DNA of 64,000 nt from Candidatus Cloacimonadota bacterium (GTDB lineage Bacteria; Cloacimonadota; Cloacimonadia; Cloacimonadales; Cloacimonadaceae), in contig DUNQ01000125.1 of the NCBI GenBank assembly GCA_012839325.1, positions 1-64,000 on the forward strand, given 5' to 3'. The notes below the pieces were generated by a model. The model was not told the origin of the DNA and searched no databases. It saw only the letters and a program-made list of their open reading frames with translations. The position numbers were made by a program, and so were the translations under genes. Positions 56,734 to 64,000 of this stretch are shown in pieces (the stretch's first letter is position 1; every line of letters starts with the position of its first letter).

Positions 56734-58727
56734 TGATCTGGCTATTTGCTCTGATTATAGCAATCTTGGGGGCTGCGATCCTGTATCACCGCCCCCAACC
56801 TGCTTTGTCCAAACCTAGGCGCAACCTGCTTATAGCGCTCAGGGCAGCTGCCATTTTCATCCTGCTCAGCTATCTTTTTAAACCCATTGTCCACTTCATA
56901 AAAACGGGAACAAAAGCCCCGCAGATAGTGTTTTTAACCGACAATTCGCACTCCATGGAACTGATGCATCGCGGCAAGAAGAAAGCTGATCTACTCAGCC
57001 CCGCCATAAAAGATCTCAAAGAGAGATACCAAAAAGAAGGCTACGAAATACTGGAATATAACTTCGCCGATGGACTTGGCGGCAAGAAAGACAACAGCCT
57101 CCTAAACAAAAGCTTGATCTCACTTACCGAAGAGAAGGATTTTGCCCGCATGCAACAGATAATCCTCGCATCAGACGGCTGGCTGAGAGACAGTGATTTC
57201 GGCTTCGTGCAAAAGCTGGACAAGCCTATAATTGCGCTTGCTGATACCAGCAGGGAACACTCCCCCGATCTCGTTCTTACAAACCTAAAGTCCGATCGCT
57301 ATGCCTATAGAAATGAAAATAGCATCATCCGCGCCGAGCTTATGGCTACACAGTACAGCGGCGAAGCAAGCGTGCGACTAAAGATAGGCGACAGAATCAT
57401 CCAAGAAAGAAGGATAAACCTCAAAGAAGGCGAGCCCACGGAAGTAGAGTTTGTGCATAACTTTAACCAGCTGGGATTCTTCGCTTTCTCCGTAGAAGTC
57501 TTACCCTTAAAAGATGAAAAGCGACAGGGCAACAACTCTCTTCCCGGCGCCATCGAAGTTCTCAAAGAGAAAGAGAGAATCGTGGTTTTCTCAGACGCTC
57601 CGGCGTGGGACAACATGTTCATCCTTGATGCGATAGCCGGCAATCCCCGCTGGGAAAAAGAGTCCTACCAAGTTCGCGATAACAGAATACTAAGAAGCGA
57701 AAAACCCGCCACTTTGTCCAATGAGCCCGATCCCGCCGCAATCGTGATCATCAATAACGGCAAACTAAGACTCAATCCCGAACTACAAATATATTTAGAG
57801 CAGAAGCTCAAGCGCGGCGCAGGCCTGATGTGTCTCGGCATGCCCCTACCCGAACTCAGCACATATCTCCCGCTTTTGCCTTCCAATATCACCAGCAGCT
57901 ACCAAGGTTTCATCCGCATGCATTCAAGCGCGGCAAACTATCCCATGCTCAGCCCGCTCTCGGCAGAAGCCTCCAAACTACCACCTTTGGACTACTACTA
58001 CCTCGCGCCCAATGACAAGGCACAAGTTCTTGCAACCATGAACAATCCACAGAATTCACCCGCGATTGCCATCTTGGAAAGCGGCGGACAAAGAAGCATC
58101 TCACTCAGTTTCCTCAATCTCTGGCGTTGGCAATTAAACAGCCCCGACGCAGGCTATCAAAAGATGATGCTCAATCTCATTACCTGGCTGAGCAACAAGT
58201 CTTTATCCTCGTTCAGCGCGGTATATAAGAACAGCTGGCTACAAGGCGAAGAGATAGAGATCAGCCTCCGCTCCGAAGACGACATCCGCTCCCGCGCCTT
58301 AGACAGCCAACCCTTGATAAATATCTCCGATCACAAAGGAAACGAAGTATTCGAAGACTTCCTTATAGAGCGCGACGAGGAATTCGGCATCTCTTTCAGC
58401 CTCGAAGAGCCCGGTGAATACAGCTTTGAAATCACCGATCAAAAGAGCGGCAAGAAGTCCGACGGCAGATTTATGATAGAGAAAGAGAACGTGGAAAAGC
58501 GCGACTACGACTTCAACCTCTCCCTTTTAGGATATCTTGCGGCAGAGAGCGGCGGCGAACTCTTCAGCCTCGAAGAAGCCGCAGACTATCAGCCTCTGCC
58601 CGCCGAAAAAGAAAGCTTCGTCCGCATGATAGAATTTGAACTCTACAAGAAGTGGTATATATTATCTTTGTTCTTACTCGTCTTCAGCGTGGAACTCTTT
58701 TTCCGCAGGAGATGGGGCTTACTTTAA
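56733..58727 (+). CDS. Membrane protein with VWA (MIDAS) domain and GATase1-like fold
   Basis: This 664-residue protein has two N-terminal helices (about 2-18 and 30-50), a large extracytoplasmic region and one C-terminal helix (WYILSLFLLVFSVELFF). The VWA-type metal site DNSHS is in IVFLTDNSHSMEL, with LASDGW as the later acidic motif. The middle section (IVIINNGKLRLNPELQ, GAGLMCLGMP) resembles glutamine-amidotransferase-like domains seen in such membrane proteins. Its start overlaps the previous stop by one base. Related proteins are common in Bacteroidetes and Planctomycetes but their role is not established. Confidence 0.78.
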   Translation: MIWLFALIIAILGAAILYHRPQPALSKPRRNLLIALRAAAIFILLSYLFKPIVHFIKTGTKAPQIVFLTDNSHSMELMHRGKKKADLLSPAIKDLKERYQKEGYEILEYNFADGLGGKKDNSLLNKSLISLTEEKDFARMQQIILASDGWLRDSDFGFVQKLDKPIIALADTSREHSPDLVLTNLKSDRYAYRNENSIIRAELMATQYSGEASVRLKIGDRIIQERRINLKEGEPTEVEFVHNFNQLGFFAFSVEVLPLKDEKRQGNNSLPGAIEVLKEKERIVVFSDAPAWDNMFILDAIAGNPRWEKESYQVRDNRILRSEKPATLSNEPDPAAIVIINNGKLRLNPELQIYLEQKLKRGAGLMCLGMPLPELSTYLPLLPSNITSSYQGFIRMHSSAANYPMLSPLSAEASKLPPLDYYYLAPNDKAQVLATMNNPQNSPAIAILESGGQRSISLSFLNLWRWQLNSPDAGYQKMMLNLITWLSNKSLSSFSAVYKNSWLQGEEIEISLRSEDDIRSRALDSQPLINISDHKGNEVFEDFLIERDEEFGISFSLEEPGEYSFEITDQKSGKKSDGRFMIEKENVEKRDYDFNLSLLGYLAAESGGELFSLEEAADYQPLPAEKESFVRMIEFELYKKWYILSLFLLVFSVELFFRRRWGLL

Positions 58728-58771
58728 GTATATAGATAAACAAAGATAAACAAGTTTTACAAGGAGGTAAA

Positions 58772-59539
58772 ATGTCTTGGTATATCATAGCCATCTTAGT
58801 TGCCATCGTAATCGGCACATTGATCTGGCTCAAATGGTCAAAGAATCCATACGCCGTCTTGGCAATCGGCTTAATCATCGGCATCAGCGTTTTCAGCCTG
58901 TTTTTCTATCAAAGCAGACAGGGTGACACCAGCCTGAGAGTGGTAGGCTACTCCAGCAAACTCTTTGAATCCGATCTCGTGAAATGGAACATAACCGTGC
59001 AGAAATATGTCCCCAGCGGCGGCATCACCGGCGGATATAAATCCATGAACGCAGACGTGAAAGCTTTCAAAGACTATCTCGTGAAGCAGGGCATCCCCGA
59101 AAAGGACATCAGCATCAAGCCCATCAGCAGCTATAACCAATACAACAACCAAGGACAGGTGGTAGGGCATAACCTAAATCAGAGCCTATTCGTGCTTTCG
59201 AGCGAACTCGATAAGATCGAAGAACTGGCGCTTGATCCCGGTTTCATTGCCGATAGAGGCATGATCTTGCAGGAATCCAGGCTGGAATATCTCTACACCG
59301 AATTACCCAAGCTGAAGCAAGAGCTTTTGGCAGATGCAACCTCCGATGCGCTCGCACGTGCAAACGAGATCTCAAGCTCCGCAAAGACAGGATTGGGCAA
59401 GATGAATCAAGCCCGCGCAGGAGTGTTTCAGATCACCGAACCATATTCCACCGACGTCTCGGACTATGGTATCTACAATACTTCTACGAGGCAGAAAAGC
59501 ATCAGCGTGACGCTCACGGCTTACTTTAAACTGAAATAA
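58772..59539 (+). CDS. SIMPL-domain (DUF541) protein
   Basis: This 255-residue protein has two N-terminal hydrophobic segments (about 2-20 and 30-46) followed by a SIMPL/DUF541 domain (LRVVGYSSKLFESDLVKWNI to VTLTAYFKLK). AGGAGG lies upstream of the start. Family members such as BP26 and YggE form periplasmic oligomers linked to oxidative stress, but the biochemical role is unclear. An elaborate terminator follows 21 bp after the stop. Confidence 0.85.
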   Translation: MSWYIIAILVAIVIGTLIWLKWSKNPYAVLAIGLIIGISVFSLFFYQSRQGDTSLRVVGYSSKLFESDLVKWNITVQKYVPSGGITGGYKSMNADVKAFKDYLVKQGIPEKDISIKPISSYNQYNNQGQVVGHNLNQSLFVLSSELDKIEELALDPGFIADRGMILQESRLEYLYTELPKLKQELLADATSDALARANEISSSAKTGLGKMNQARAGVFQITEPYSTDVSDYGIYNTSTRQKSISVTLTAYFKLK

Positions 59540-59560
59540 TCGACTCAAATAACCTATAAC

Positions 59561-59631
59561 ACTTGTGAAGTCCTGAGGCGAAGCGCTTCCCCGGATACAG
59601 CTTCGCCCCGTGGCTTCACAAGTATTTTTTT
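59561..59631 (+). terminator. Two-tier hairpin terminator after SIMPL gene
   Basis: An outer perfect 10-bp stem ACTTGTGAAG (59561-59570) / CTTCACAAGT (59614-59623) encloses an inner 7-bp stem GGCGAAG (59577-59583) / CTTCGCC (59601-59607). A T7 tract (59625-59631) follows. The right half belongs to block 1 of the family 2 repeat. Confidence 0.85.
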
Positions 59632-59929
59632 GCCTTAATTTTCACATTTTTACACAACTATACGCTTATAAAAGAACTATAGAGTATCAGCCACTCACAT
59701 CAGCGATCTCTTAAATTGAGAAAACCCCGCCGTATCTGATCAGGAATAAAGTGGGTGCTTTCTTAAAACTTAAATTCACGTTTTGGTGAGCAACATTCTC
59801 TACTTTTATATAGGAGCCCAAAACCCAAAATTGTGGCCAAAAACGCGATTTATTTTTTTAGCCCCATCGTAAGTAATTGAAAAACAAAGCCTGAAATAAT
59901 TTCGACCTCAATAATGTTATGTAAACTTG
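59594..59929. repeat. Long non-coding repeat, family 2, copy 2
   Basis: The same four blocks as at 20178-20484 occur in the same order: block 1 GATACAGCTTCGCC (59594-59607), block 2 (59628-59683), block 3 (59800-59857, 56/58 identical) and block 4 AATGTTATGTAAACTTG (59913-59929). The gap between blocks 2 and 3 is about 116 bp here against 41 bp in copy 1. It lies between convergent genes (SIMPL and RNase G), as copy 1 does. No gene is supported in 59540-60078. Confidence 0.85.
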
Positions 59930-60025
59930 ATGAAATCTTGCCTCACAATATTGTAAGAAAGTTGACACTTTTTAGTCAGGAAATTTAACACAAAACCGAA
60001 ATTACACTCAAACCAAAACAACCAC

Positions 60026-60059
60026 AAAAAAAAGAGGCATCCATAAATCGGACGCCTCT
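60026..60059 (-). terminator. Intrinsic terminator of the RNase G unit
   Basis: On the minus strand AGAGGC (complement of 60059-60054) pairs with GCCTCT (complement of 60038-60033). Three further pairs lie inside after one mismatch, and a U8 tract comes from the A run at 60026-60033. It ends about 20 bp after the gene. Confidence 0.85.
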
Positions 60060-60078
60060 CAACTTACTATTTATCGCA

Positions 60079-61596
60079 TCACGAATATTTCGAGGTAATA
60101 TCCTCCATACCCGGCAGGCTGTAAACCCTGAACATATCCGGACGCAGAGCCTCATCAGAATCAAATTCTATCTGATCCTTATAGTTCAAAAATTCCTCGT
60201 TATGCGTTTTGAGATGATTAAGCATATCGGGGCTAACCTTGATGCGCATACGCTCGTTGCGGATGAAATAATCACTACGCACCAACCAGCGGAAGATACG
60301 CATTGTGACCGCATCTTTACTTAGGATACGCCCGCTTCCGTTACACATGGGACAAGCCTCGGAGAGATTTGCCATGATGGTAGCACGCATGCGTTTACGC
60401 GTCACTTCCACCATGCCCAGCTCGGTAAAAGGATAAACCTTATTTCTTGCTCTATCCCGCTTGAGTCCTTTACGCAAAAGATCAAGAACCTCAGTTTTTG
60501 CTCTATCATCAGACATATCGATAAAGTCGATCACGATCACGCCGGAGAGGTCTCGCAATCTGATCTGTCTCGCCGCCTCGGCAGCCGCTTCGAGATTGGT
60601 CTTTTTCACTGTTTCTTCATAGCTGCTTCTTCCTGTGAAACTACCCGTATTGATGTCAATTGCCACCAATGCTTCGGTTTGCTCGATCTTGATATTTCCG
60701 CCTGAGGGGAGATATATGCGTGAGTGGAAGATGGTCTCAATCTTTTTCTCAATCGCCCAAGCATCAAAGATGGGCGAATCCTCTTTATATAGCTCCACGA
60801 GCGGGATGAGATCGGGCGAGACGTCCTGCAATTGCTCGATTATTCTATTGTGGAAAACGTTATCGTCTATTACCAATCTATCCACATGTTCGCCAAAAAG
60901 GTCGCGGATGAGATAGTTTTCGAGAGCATTTTCTTCAAAGACGCAGACCGGTGATTTAGCATGTTTCAGCTGTTTTTCTATCAATTTCCAGGTCTTGAGC
61001 AGCGCCTTATATTCTCTCTGAATATCATCTTCATCGGCATTTTCGGCTTCGGTTCGCACGATTATCCCAAAACCGGGAACGCGAACCTGATTGAGTATAT
61101 TACGTATGCGATTGCGCTCGCCCGATGAATAAATCTTACGAGAGATGGCAATCTTATTCTTATTTGGAAAGAGTACTATATACTTACCGGGCAAAGAGAT
61201 CTGTCCGGTGAGCCTGGCACCTTTGGAGCCGATTGGTCCCTTTTGAACCTGCACAACTATTTCTTGTCCGGATTTGAGCAGCTCACGGATCTGCGAGCTA
61301 TCCGCCGGATTGAGTCGTTTCGGCTTTTCATTTTCTTCATAGATATCCAAAAAGTCTAAAACGATATCGCTATAATGCAGGAAGGCTGTGCGTTCCAGCC
61401 CGATTTCGATGAAGGCGGCGCCCATGCCGGGAAGCACATCTTTCACCACGCCTTTATATATATTTCCAACCGGATTTTGCTTATCTTTGCGTTCCACAAA
61501 GAGCTCCGATAGGCGATTATCTTCAAGAACGGCAACGCGCTTCTCCAAAGGATGGACGTTGACTATTATTTCTGTATTAATTCTATTTTTTCTCAT
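60079..61596 (-). CDS. rng: Ribonuclease G/E family endoribonuclease
   Basis: This 505-residue enzyme cuts single-stranded RNA in rRNA and mRNA processing. An N-terminal S1 domain (VGNIYKGVVKDVLPGMGAAFIEIG) precedes the DNase-I-like catalytic domain with Asp in VAIDINTGSFTG and VIVIDFIDMSD. The zinc link is CPMCNGSG. The protein ends soon after the catalytic part, so it matches RNase G (489 residues in E. coli) and lacks the RNase E scaffold. It starts 2 bp after the sppA stop, so the two are co-transcribed. Confidence 0.94.
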   Translation of the reverse strand: MRKNRINTEIIVNVHPLEKRVAVLEDNRLSELFVERKDKQNPVGNIYKGVVKDVLPGMGAAFIEIGLERTAFLHYSDIVLDFLDIYEENEKPKRLNPADSSQIRELLKSGQEIVVQVQKGPIGSKGARLTGQISLPGKYIVLFPNKNKIAISRKIYSSGERNRIRNILNQVRVPGFGIIVRTEAENADEDDIQREYKALLKTWKLIEKQLKHAKSPVCVFEENALENYLIRDLFGEHVDRLVIDDNVFHNRIIEQLQDVSPDLIPLVELYKEDSPIFDAWAIEKKIETIFHSRIYLPSGGNIKIEQTEALVAIDINTGSFTGRSSYEETVKKTNLEAAAEAARQIRLRDLSGVIVIDFIDMSDDRAKTEVLDLLRKGLKRDRARNKVYPFTELGMVEVTRKRMRATIMANLSEACPMCNGSGRILSKDAVTMRIFRWLVRSDYFIRNERMRIKVSPDMLNHLKTHNEEFLNYKDQIEFDSDEALRPDMFRVYSLPGMEDITSKYS

Positions 61597-61598
61597 TT

Positions 61599-63317
61599 TT
61601 ATTCAACCACTACGGGACAGAGATACTGCCATTGATAGGGCTTGATTTCTTCCAGCTTTTTCAGTAGCATCTCCTCTTTATCCCACTTTGCTAAATCCAT
61701 GAAATCATCTATATTTAAGCCAAAGAAATCACCATCTTTAAGAGACTCAAAGAATGAGTATTTCTTCGGGAAATATCTGACTTCATAGTTTGATATTTCT
61801 GCCAATTCAGCAGCTTTTTCCAATGCTTCCGCCATGCCGCCAACTTCGTCAATCAAATTAAGCGCCAATGCATCTTTTGCACCGAATATTCTGCCTTCGG
61901 CAATACTGTTAATTGCGTTATAATCGATGTTTCTGGCTTCCATTACGCGAGACTTAAATTCATCGTAAGTCAGCACAGAGTTTCTTTTTAGAGAGCTGAT
62001 CAGTTCCTGTGAATGAGGCTCAAGTATGCTCAAGTTTCCGGCATATTTGCCATATTTGATGGTCTGGGAACGCAGCCCGATTTTGCGAGCCGCCTGAGCA
62101 AATTCCGGCAAGAGCATGATTACGCCGATGGAGCCCGTGAGGCATCCCTCATCCGCGATGATATAATCGCTCGCGCAAGATATGTAATATCCGCCGCTTG
62201 CAGCGCTTCCGCCCATGGAGATAATCAAAGGCATCTCTTCGGCAAGTTCTTTCAGCTCGCGATAGATATATTCGCTTTCCAAAGCGCTGCCGCCGGGGGA
62301 ATTAACCCTCACCACCACAGCCTTTACTTGCTTATCTTTTCTAAGGTCTTCTGCGATCTTTTTCACTTTCGCCACCGAGATTCCGCCCTGTCCTCTTCCG
62401 CCTGCGGGCGAGATCTCGCCTTCCAGATAGACCAGCGCGATGCGATCCAGCTTGCCCACCTTGCTTTCGGCAGCATAATCGGACATTTTCACCACCCGCT
62501 CCGCATCAATCAGCTTCGTACTAAAAAGCTCTTTCCTACTCTTATCATGATCAATGAGCTTCATCTCCTTGGCTACAGATGCTTTAAGGAAGAAGTCTTC
62601 CCTCTGATTATACACCGCGAGCACATCATCTGTCGTGAGGTCTCGGCGATTTGCAACATGATTTACTATCTGATCAAAGCGGTCTTTCAGCGCCGCATCG
62701 ATATTTTCTTTGGTTCCTTGAGAGAGCGAAGTTTGATCATAAGGCTCACCCGCGCCTTTAAATTCTCCGGCTTGGATAACGTGCATTTTCATGCCCAGCT
62801 TCTGAAAAAGCTCTTTATAAAAGGTAAAGCTCGCCGAAACACCGCTGATCAAAAGACCTGCAGAAGCGGATGGATCCATATAAATCTCATCGGCATAGAC
62901 ACTCAGCAAATAATCTGAATGCTGAATAAAATCTCCATAAGCAATAACCGGCTTCCCGCTTTCCTTAAAAGAATCAAGCGCCAATCCCAATTCAGTGATA
63001 GCAGGCAGGCTAATCTGCACAGAGCTCGGCTCCAACAATATGCCGCTGATGCGCTTATCATTTTTCGCTGCCTGAATTTTAAGTATCATAGATTGAATGC
63101 TTTGCGGTTCGCGCCGCTTGCCAAACATAGCCAAAGGTTCTATCTCTGAATATTCTGGAACATATCCTTGGGGGCTGATCCTAAGCCAAGAATCATTCTC
63201 GATCTTCGCAGGTTTCACCCCTGCAAAGTCTTCAAACTTTCTGCCCACACATTTTGTAAACATCATTAAAATAATAGCCGCAGCTACGATAATAATGAAA
63301 ACAGTCTTCTTTTTCAT
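61599..63317 (-). CDS. sppA: Signal peptide peptidase SppA, double-domain form
   Basis: This 572-residue membrane-bound serine protease degrades leftover signal peptides. One N-terminal helix (TVFIIIVAAAIILMMF) is followed by two S49 domains. The catalytic Lys is in IQAGEFKGAGEPYD of the first domain, and the Ser is in SMGGSAASGGYYISC of the second, as in the 67-kDa form. AGGAG lies seven bases before the start. The gene precedes rng with a 2-bp gap. Confidence 0.94.
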   Translation of the reverse strand: MKKKTVFIIIVAAAIILMMFTKCVGRKFEDFAGVKPAKIENDSWLRISPQGYVPEYSEIEPLAMFGKRREPQSIQSMILKIQAAKNDKRISGILLEPSSVQISLPAITELGLALDSFKESGKPVIAYGDFIQHSDYLLSVYADEIYMDPSASAGLLISGVSASFTFYKELFQKLGMKMHVIQAGEFKGAGEPYDQTSLSQGTKENIDAALKDRFDQIVNHVANRRDLTTDDVLAVYNQREDFFLKASVAKEMKLIDHDKSRKELFSTKLIDAERVVKMSDYAAESKVGKLDRIALVYLEGEISPAGGRGQGGISVAKVKKIAEDLRKDKQVKAVVVRVNSPGGSALESEYIYRELKELAEEMPLIISMGGSAASGGYYISCASDYIIADEGCLTGSIGVIMLLPEFAQAARKIGLRSQTIKYGKYAGNLSILEPHSQELISSLKRNSVLTYDEFKSRVMEARNIDYNAINSIAEGRIFGAKDALALNLIDEVGGMAEALEKAAELAEISNYEVRYFPKKYSFFESLKDGDFFGLNIDDFMDLAKWDKEEMLLKKLEEIKPYQWQYLCPVVVE

Positions 63318-63424
63318 AATAAACTCCTTGTAAAATCAAATTTCTTAATTGCTGAAAAGTAAAATTTCGTATTGAACCGGGAAACATAATCGCCAAAACT
63401 GCTACAAAATAAGGGCAAAAGAAA

Positions 63425-63515
63425 TGGCGGAGATGTAGGGATTCGAACCCTAGAAACGCTCACACGTTTACACGATTTCCAATCGTGCTCCTTCAGCCAG
63501 CTCGGACACATCTCC
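63425..63515 (-). tRNA. tRNA-Ser (anticodon GGA)
   Basis: On the minus strand, acceptor GGAGATG pairs with CATCTCC, and the anticodon stem CACGA/TCGTG with loop TTGGAAA gives GGA. A long variable arm (AAACG.../CGTTT) is present, as expected for tRNA-Ser. Discriminator G and an encoded CCA (63425-63427 complement) follow. It lies between purH and sppA on the same strand. Confidence 0.96.
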
Positions 63516-63564
63516 GCAGGGGTATTAGCCAATCTTTTACAGTGGCGAAATCTGTCAAACATTT

Positions 63565-64000
63565 TTAATGCCTAAAATGACGGTATCCCGTAAAGACCAT
63601 TGCCATATCAAGCTCGTTACAGGCTTCGATACACTCTTCATCGCCTCTGGAACCACCGGGTTGGATCACGGCTTTCACGCCCGCCTGATACAGCTCGTCA
63701 ATGCTATCTCTATAGGGGAAGAATCCATCCGATGCACACACGGCTAAGTTCAGATCGTGCTTAAACTTGCGTGCCTTCCAGATGGATATGGAAACGCTGT
63801 CTATACGGCTGGTTTGACCGATGCCCAGCCCGATCGCCTGCTGCGGATAACACAGCGCAATCGCGTTTGAATTTAAGAGCGACACCGTTCTCCAGCCAAA
63901 GAGCATGGCATCAAATTCTTGTTTTGAAGGCGAGCGGTTTGTCATCACGCGCCAATCGTTAATATCTTCGTTCACATTGTCCCACTCTTGCGCCAGATAT
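63565..64000 (-). CDS. purH: Bifunctional AICAR transformylase/IMP cyclohydrolase, C-terminal part
   Basis: This is the C-terminal end of PurH, which performs the last two steps of IMP synthesis. Readable motifs are VKSNAI-like LLNSNAIALCYPQQAIGLGIGQTSRIDSV, LAVCASDGFFPYRDSIDELYQAGVKAVIQPGGSRGDEECIEACNE and the ending VFTGYRHFRH. The frame stays open to base 64000 (YLAQEWDNVNEDINDW), so the gene begins outside the window; a GTG at 63975 is internal and not the true start. tRNA-Ser lies 50 bp downstream. Confidence 0.96.
   Translation of the reverse strand, partial: YLAQEWDNVNEDINDWRVMTNRSPSKQEFDAMLFGWRTVSLLNSNAIALCYPQQAIGLGIGQTSRIDSVSISIWKARKFKHDLNLAVCASDGFFPYRDSIDELYQAGVKAVIQPGGSRGDEECIEACNELDMAMVFTGYRHFRH

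Noticed and set aside
63565-63975. Separate small gene starting at GTG 63975
   Set aside because: The frame continues upstream to the window edge with PurH-like sequence, so it is the C-terminal part of a larger gene.

Overview
The window reads as chromosomal DNA of a Gram-negative bacterium of the FCB group. The best fit is a member of Candidatus Cloacimonadota, but this is an inference from gene content and not a database result. Supporting signs are a large secreted protein with a C-terminal Por/T9SS-type sorting tail (35159-37954), an FCB-sized SecA of about 1050 residues, Kdo and Lpt genes that imply lipopolysaccharide in an outer membrane, and the [FeFe]-hydrogenase maturase HydF, which points to anaerobic life. 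Genes are densely packed, many with 1-4 bp ATGA-type overlaps. Most are housekeeping genes.

Layout. 1-434: right-hand end of a CRISPR array with no cas genes in view. 784-3250: SmtB-type metal sensor with its own operator and a Zn/Cd/Pb P1B-ATPase. 3296-6392: thrS-kdsD, then tRNA-Thr and a terminator. 6544-12582: transketolase, an SGNH/MBOAT surface-acylation pair and mannose-6-phosphate isomerase. 12737-20167: one long overlapping run hydF, nitrilase-family gene, ligA, lptF, lptG and a radical SAM/SPASM gene. 20561-27236 (minus strand): secA, topA and an FtsX/MacB-type permease. 27665-28448: efp and a small zinc-ribbon protein. 28574-30965: cobalamin riboswitch and a BtuB-like TonB receptor. 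31143-35068: heterodimeric ABC exporter. 35159-37954: sorted surface protein. 38378-38969: four tRNA genes, only Lys and Glu. 39220-50607: metK, kdsA, kdsC, lptC, lptA-like, lptB, rpoN, lpdA, hpf, hprK, ptsH, ptsI. 50618-53965: pgi, a hotdog thioesterase, a ComEA-like protein and an Elp3-like radical SAM protein. 53976-59539: lipoprotein, outer-membrane protein, VWA membrane protein and SIMPL protein. 60079-64000 (minus strand): RNase G, SppA, tRNA-Ser and the 3' part of purH.

How the genes work together. KdsD, KdsA and KdsC make Kdo. LptF, LptG, LptC, an LptA-like protein and LptB form most of the LPS export bridge, split between two loci. HprK, HPr (with both His15 and Ser46) and enzyme I form a phosphotransfer chain with no sugar-specific enzyme II nearby, in the rpoN-hpf neighbourhood typical of regulatory PTS systems. 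The B12 riboswitch and receptor suggest cobalamin uptake.

The least explained material is non-coding. One family of about 100-bp palindromic repeats has three copies (560-662, 27411-27508, 38087-38186). Its 37-bp core is inverted in the third copy relative to the first two. A second family has two copies of 310-340 bp (20178-20484 and 59594-59929) made of the same four conserved blocks in the same order. Both copies sit between convergent genes, and one block is 56/58 identical. I see no complete new protein-coding system; these repeats, the nested Fn3 architecture of the surface protein and the lipoprotein/OMP/VWA cluster are the best candidates for something undescribed.
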